From Candidatus Poribacteria bacterium (GTDB lineage: Bacteria > Poribacteria > WGA-4E > GCA-2687025), in contig JAPPNK010000025.1 of NCBI GenBank assembly GCA_028818695.1, positions 62,001-126,000 of the forward strand: DNA of 64,000 bases. The letters are read 5' to 3'. Positions within the stretch are counted from its first letter, which is position 1. Each line of letters opens with the position of its first letter. A program made the translations under genes and the position numbers. A model generated the notes under the pieces. The model did not search any database. It worked only from the letters and a program-made list of their open reading frames with translations, and was not told where the DNA came from. This document shows, one piece after another, positions 60,940-64,000 of the stretch.

Positions 60940-61044
60940 ATCATACCGCCAGCCTTTCGATAACTGCAACGCGGTTTCCGTTTTATTTTATGTCGCCCGG
61001 AATAGACTCCTTTTGACGCGATCCGGTCCGCGTAGATCAACGGC

Positions 61045-61160
61045 TTGCCGACCATGCGCAGACAGCGGCTGGTCTAAGAGTTCAGGGAACGAAACGCCAG
61101 CGCGAGAGCTAGGGCGTCGTCCACGCCTGGGCCGGCGTCTATGAGGATGCGGCGGGGCAT
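61045..61160 (-). pseudogene. Truncated duplicate of the nucleoside hydrolase 5' end
   Basis: About 65 bases (61094-61160) are almost identical to 60433-60499, including the start codon. Translation gives MPRRILIDAGPGVDDALALA and then stops after 28 residues (TAG at 61076-61074). The calcium-binding DADPG has become DAGPG. Weaker similarity continues to about 61045 (GCGCAGACAGCG). It begins 4 bases after the stop of the triple-HRDC gene. Confidence 0.8.
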
Positions 61161-61164
61161 GGGT

Positions 61165-62010
61165 CTATCTCCTGAGCCATTCTAGCAATTCTTGCAGGCT
61201 GGGTTCAACGCGGTCATATGAGATGCCGTTTTCTCTGCAAAACTCGCGTATGATTGGCAAAAACCTGTTAGCATATCGTTCCGTTTTCCAGGGCCCGATC
61301 CTATCGATTTCTAAAAATTCTTCTTCTGTTTGCGGGAGATAAATCGCCATCTGCTTCAGTGTTCTGTCCCAAAAAACTTGAAACGCATCGACCTTCTCCT
61401 CAGCGGCAATCCGATTGCGCTCATCCTTTAGCAGTTCGTACAGCCTGGGAGCGTACTCGCTTGGGTCTGCGTACTGCTGCCCTTTGGCGACGGAGATAGC
61501 AGGCGGATGTCCTTGCTTCTCACAGTAGTCTTTAATAATTTTCAGAAATATATCGGCGTACCTTTCAGTTTTCACTGGACCAATGCCATGAATTTGTCTG
61601 AATTCTGCTTCGGTTTGCGGTAGCAGGCTGGACATTTCTCTCAGTATTCTGTGAGTAAATATCCCTCCCCCCTCCTTTTTTGCCAACTCACGATTCTTTT
61701 CGAGAAGGAGGTCGTAAAGTTTGGGATGTTTCATATTCTGATCTCCAAAGGTCTGTTTGTTGCTTATGATATTGCGCTCCTCACAGTATTGGCGAATCGC
61801 GTCTAAAAACTCATCAACATACCGCTCCGCCATTGGGGCGGAGGTACCCCAAATCCGCAGAAACTCTTCTCTGTCTCGGGGTCTATTTTCCGCCATCTCC
61901 TGCAGCGCGCGGTCTAAGAATACCTGATATTGCATAATCCCGTCTCTCTCGGCGATTGCTCTCCGCATTTCTCTCAGATATTCATACAGCTCTGCAGACA
62001 TATTAGGCAT
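61165..62010 (-). CDS. Protein consisting of three HRDC domains
   Basis: A 281-residue protein in which the same ~70-residue fold occurs three times: about residues 5-80, 96-165 and 188-260. Repeats 2 and 3 are the clearest: LYDLLLEKNRELAKKEG..ILREMSSLLPQTEAEFRQI-HGIGPVKTERYADIF and LYELLKDERNRIAAEEK..TLKQMAIYLPQTEEEFLEI-DRIGPWKTERYANRF. HRDC domains bind single-stranded or forked DNA and are usually single C-terminal modules of RecQ helicases and RNase D; a stand-alone triple array is unusual. The start overlaps the DNA methyltransferase stop by 8 bases. There is no nuclease or helicase motif. Confidence 0.8.
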   Translation of the reverse strand: MPNMSAELYEYLREMRRAIAERDGIMQYQVFLDRALQEMAENRPRDREEFLRIWGTSAPMAERYVDEFLDAIRQYCEERNIISNKQTFGDQNMKHPKLYDLLLEKNRELAKKEGGGIFTHRILREMSSLLPQTEAEFRQIHGIGPVKTERYADIFLKIIKDYCEKQGHPPAISVAKGQQYADPSEYAPRLYELLKDERNRIAAEEKVDAFQVFWDRTLKQMAIYLPQTEEEFLEIDRIGPWKTERYANRFLPIIREFCRENGISYDRVEPSLQELLEWLRR

Positions 62011-62872
62011 AAACCGCGCTCTCTATTCGCGCTTGCGCGCTTGCGGCAGTTTCCGCCTCAATCTCATAACCGATAAAGGCGCGCCCTTCGCGCTTCGCCG
62101 CCACTCCCGTAGAGCCTGACCCCGCAAATGCGTCCAACACCAGCGACCCTGGCGCCGAAAAGATGCGTATGAGATGCTGAAGCAGCGCGACAGGTTTCGG
62201 CGTCAGATGCCCATGCCGCTTCTTCGGCTTAGAAACCGGTATGACGGAGCCAGGAAACTGATCAGGGTTGATGAGCGGCGAGCTGACATCGATCAAGCCG
62301 GTCTCCCAGCGGTCCCAGTTGTCGACCAGCGTACCCTCGACCGGCGCCTGCCCTAGAATAATCATCTCCCCCTGCGGTTTCAGCTGCGCCGTTTTGCGTC
62401 CGCCCAGTTTGCGTATCAGCCGCCTCTTTTCGGCGTCCGGCAGCTTCCGTTTCCGCACCCAATGCTCCTGCGAAAACGCCTTCGCCTGCCCCTCATACCG
62501 CCAGAGCAGGACGTCGCGTATCTCAAAGCGCGCTTCTTCCAGCGCAACCGCCGTCCGATGCGCCAAGCGGTTCTGGCTAAACACGAGGCAGAAGCCGCCG
62601 GGGCGAATGACGCGCATCCACTCGCAAGCGACGGGCGTCAAGAACCGCTGCAGATCAAGCCCCTGCTGCGCCGAAAACTTCATTCCCGCCGGCAAGGAGC
62701 CGACGACGCCTTTTTTGACGCGCCGCTTCAACTTTGCCGCGTCCCAGTCGTCGCCCATGCCGTCCATGAAATAGGGCGGGTCGGTCAAAATGAGCGAGAC
62801 GGAATTGTCAGCCAGACGCTTCATCCCGACGCGGCAATCCTCGTTCTCGATATGGACGTTCGATCTGCTCAT
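62003..62872 (-). CDS. DNA methyltransferase, beta-class (N6-adenine or N4-cytosine)
   Basis: A 289-residue enzyme. Catalytic motif IV DPPYFMDGMGDDWD (residues 31-44) precedes the SAM motif I DAFAGSGSTGVAA (247-259), so motif order is that of beta-class enzymes. GHLTPKPVALLQHLIRIFSAPG (motif X region) supports this. The middle (residues ~120-200) is the variable target-recognition part, basic (HWVRKRKLPDAEKRRLIRK). There is no restriction endonuclease gene on either side; upstream is an iron/manganese regulator in ATGA overlap and downstream the triple-HRDC protein. It could be an orphan regulatory methylase or the modification half of a novel system. Confidence 0.9.
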   Translation of the reverse strand: MSRSNVHIENEDCRVGMKRLADNSVSLILTDPPYFMDGMGDDWDAAKLKRRVKKGVVGSLPAGMKFSAQQGLDLQRFLTPVACEWMRVIRPGGFCLVFSQNRLAHRTAVALEEARFEIRDVLLWRYEGQAKAFSQEHWVRKRKLPDAEKRRLIRKLGGRKTAQLKPQGEMIILGQAPVEGTLVDNWDRWETGLIDVSSPLINPDQFPGSVIPVSKPKKRHGHLTPKPVALLQHLIRIFSAPGSLVLDAFAGSGSTGVAAKREGRAFIGYEIEAETAASAQARIESAVYA

Positions 62873-63594
62873 CCGTTTCCGTTCATACAGCGTTTCGGCG
62901 CGGCGCGCTCCACGTAGACGCCCTCCGCCAGGACGCTCTCCATCTCTTGGGGGCTGCCGGCGACGCGCATCTGCAGCCGCCCCGCTTCAAACGCCAGCAC
63001 ATGAACGCTCCTGCCGGGAAACAGCCCCAGATCGCCAAAACGGCGCAGACGGCATGAATCGCGGTCGGAGACGCGGCGGACGACGGCGCGTTCCCCCGCT
63101 TCGATCTGGTCTAAAGGGGTGTAGAGCGCGTTGTCGCGTATATGCCCCTCGCGGGACGGAATCGGATGCCCGTGCGGGTCGGTGTCGGGGTAGCCGAGCA
63201 GGGCATCAATGCGCGCCTCAAACGCCTCCGAGATCACATGCTCCAGCGCCTCCGCTTCGGCGTCCACCTCGTCCCACGAATAACCCATCCGCTCCGCCAG
63301 ATACAGCTCCAGGAGCCGATGATGGCGGATGATTTCCAGCGCGATGCATCGCCCCGTCTCGGTCAGCTCCGCGCCCTGATACGGTTCATAGAGCGCCAGA
63401 TCGAACCGCGCCAGGCGTTTTAGCATTTTTGTTACAGACGCCGCGGAGACCTGCATTCGATTCGCGATCAGAACCGTTGTCGCCCTGCCATGACGACGCT
63501 GCGCCTTGTAGATCGCTTTGATGTAATCCTCCATCGATGTTGTCAAGATGGGGGACATCGCTTGGCGGGCTGCGGACATGTCCGATGAGCGCAT
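62869..63594 (-). CDS. DtxR/MntR-family metal-dependent regulator
   Basis: A 241-residue repressor. ATG 63594 overlaps the dapF stop (ATGA) and has GGAG six bases upstream; a GTG at 63606 is less likely. The N-terminal winged helix reads TSMEDYIKAIYKAQ, VLIANRMQVSAASVTKMLKRLARFDL and GAELTETGRCIALEIIRHHRLLELYL. The metal-binding/dimer part is WDEVDAEAEALEHVIS and PDTDPHGHPIPS. A C-terminal FeoA/SH3-like domain follows (DSCRLRRFGDLGLFPGRSVHVLA). It senses Fe(II) or Mn(II). No transporter is adjacent, which is unusual for this family. Confidence 0.93.
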   Translation of the reverse strand: MRSSDMSAARQAMSPILTTSMEDYIKAIYKAQRRHGRATTVLIANRMQVSAASVTKMLKRLARFDLALYEPYQGAELTETGRCIALEIIRHHRLLELYLAERMGYSWDEVDAEAEALEHVISEAFEARIDALLGYPDTDPHGHPIPSREGHIRDNALYTPLDQIEAGERAVVRRVSDRDSCRLRRFGDLGLFPGRSVHVLAFEAGRLQMRVAGSPQEMESVLAEGVYVERAAPKRCMNGNG

Positions 63595-64000
63595 CAGTAG
63601 CTCCACGCTTCTTTGCTTAATTCGCCTGTGAAAACGACGCGGGCGTCTCCTTCCAAGCGAATATCGCTCGCCGCCCCGTCGTTCAGTTCAAAATGGACGA
63701 TGAGATCGAATCCGCCCCGGACGCGCACCGTGACGGGCGGACGCGCCTTTCCGCGCAGGGCTGCCGTCACCGCCGAGGCGACGGCTCCCGTGCCGCACGC
63801 TAAGGTTTCATCTTCGACGCCGCGCTCATAGGTTCGCGTCCGCAGGAGCTGTTCGCTCTCGACGCGGACAAAGTTGGCGTTGGCGCCCGCCTGTCCGAAC
63901 GCTTCATGGTAACGCATCTCGCGTCCCGCCGCCGGCACATCAACAGAATCGATCTCGTCCATGAAACGCACAGCATGCGGAACGCCTGTGTTGGCAAACG
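63594..64000 (-). CDS. dapF: Diaminopimelate epimerase, C-terminal part (5' end beyond window)
   Basis: The frame is open to the right edge and gives about 134 C-terminal residues: FANTGVPHAVRFMDEID, RYHEAFGQAGANANFVRVE, RTYERGVEDETLACGTGAVASA and a final GELSKEAWSY. The catalytic Cys of the second half (ACGTGAVASA) and the substrate-binding ERGVEDET are intact. DapF converts LL- to meso-diaminopimelate for lysine and peptidoglycan synthesis. It is the first visible gene of the operon leading to the regulator, methylase and HRDC protein. Confidence 0.95.
   Translation of the reverse strand, partial: FANTGVPHAVRFMDEIDSVDVPAAGREMRYHEAFGQAGANANFVRVESEQLLRTRTYERGVEDETLACGTGAVASAVTAALRGKARPPVTVRVRGGFDLIVHFELNDGAASDIRLEGDARVVFTGELSKEAWSY

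Noticed and set aside
1-64000. Prophage, integrative element or complete insertion sequence
   Set aside because: No integrase, transposase, phage structural gene or att-like repeat at the tRNA was found in any frame.

Overview
The window comes from a GC-rich, double-membraned bacterium. The outer-membrane evidence is a TolC-type channel, a TonB-dependent receptor, a PorU/PorV pair and an Omp85-type barrel. Several families here are typical of uncultivated heterotrophs such as Poribacteria and related lineages: ASPIC/UnbV FG-GAP proteins, ThuA, creatininase-like hydrolase, Cys-type sulfatase, Gfo/Idh/MocA dehydrogenase, PQQ-like propellers and WD40 families. That placement is an inference from gene content, not a proof. 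Coding density is very high. Many genes overlap as ATGA or TTGA, convergent gene ends almost touch, and recognisable promoters nearly all have TTGxxx, a 17-base spacer and TAxxxT.

Layout, left to right. 1-1.1 kb: a leftward pair, a MoaD/ThiS-like sulfur carrier followed by a CsgG/LpoB-like secreted protein cut by the window edge. 1.1-4.7 kb: an ASPIC/UnbV protein converging on a 14-blade WD40 gene broken by two single-base frameshifts. 4.8-10.3 kb: TolC, adaptor and ATPase export genes (no permease), RimI and a creatininase-family hydrolase. 10.3-15.0 kb: ThuA with a promoter lying inside a palindrome, a TonB receptor, and a coupled trio including PduO-type cobalamin adenosyltransferase. 15.0-21.1 kb: sulfatase, tRNA-Lys(CTT), thiG-thiE, two paralogous methyltransferases and a NAGPA-type protein. 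21.1-24.5 kb: three tandem membrane-anchored WD40 genes. 24.5-28.3 kb: a giant DUF4097/CBM9/POTRA/Omp85 fusion behind an orphan nuoB. 28.4-30.2 kb: an unknown gene pair and a repeat-rich spacer. 30.2-37.5 kb: rpmH, transketolase, a 1452-residue sacsin-type ATPase fused to a NucS-like nuclease, and an SDR. 37.6-43.2 kb: a DUF805-like protein, two PQQ-like propellers and a PaaK-like enzyme. 44.3-47.3 kb: an active/inactive M16 peptidase pair. 47.3-50.2 kb: a DUF2089/DUF4097 envelope operon. 50.3-52.7 kb: TauE/SafE, Gfo/Idh/MocA and nitroreductase. 52.7-59.6 kb: a PorU-like C25 peptidase and PorV. 59.5-64 kb: nucleoside hydrolase, a TPR gene, a partial hydrolase duplicate, and a leftward operon dapF, dtxR/mntR, DNA methyltransferase, triple-HRDC protein.

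The best candidates for something undescribed are the sacsin-type ATPase/NucS-like nuclease (32308-36666), the DNA methyltransferase coupled to a protein made only of three HRDC domains (61165-62872), the four-part Omp85 fusion (24545-27724), and a small mobile element with terminal inverted repeats and an internal REP-like hairpin, present at 23241-23387 and 30003-30171.
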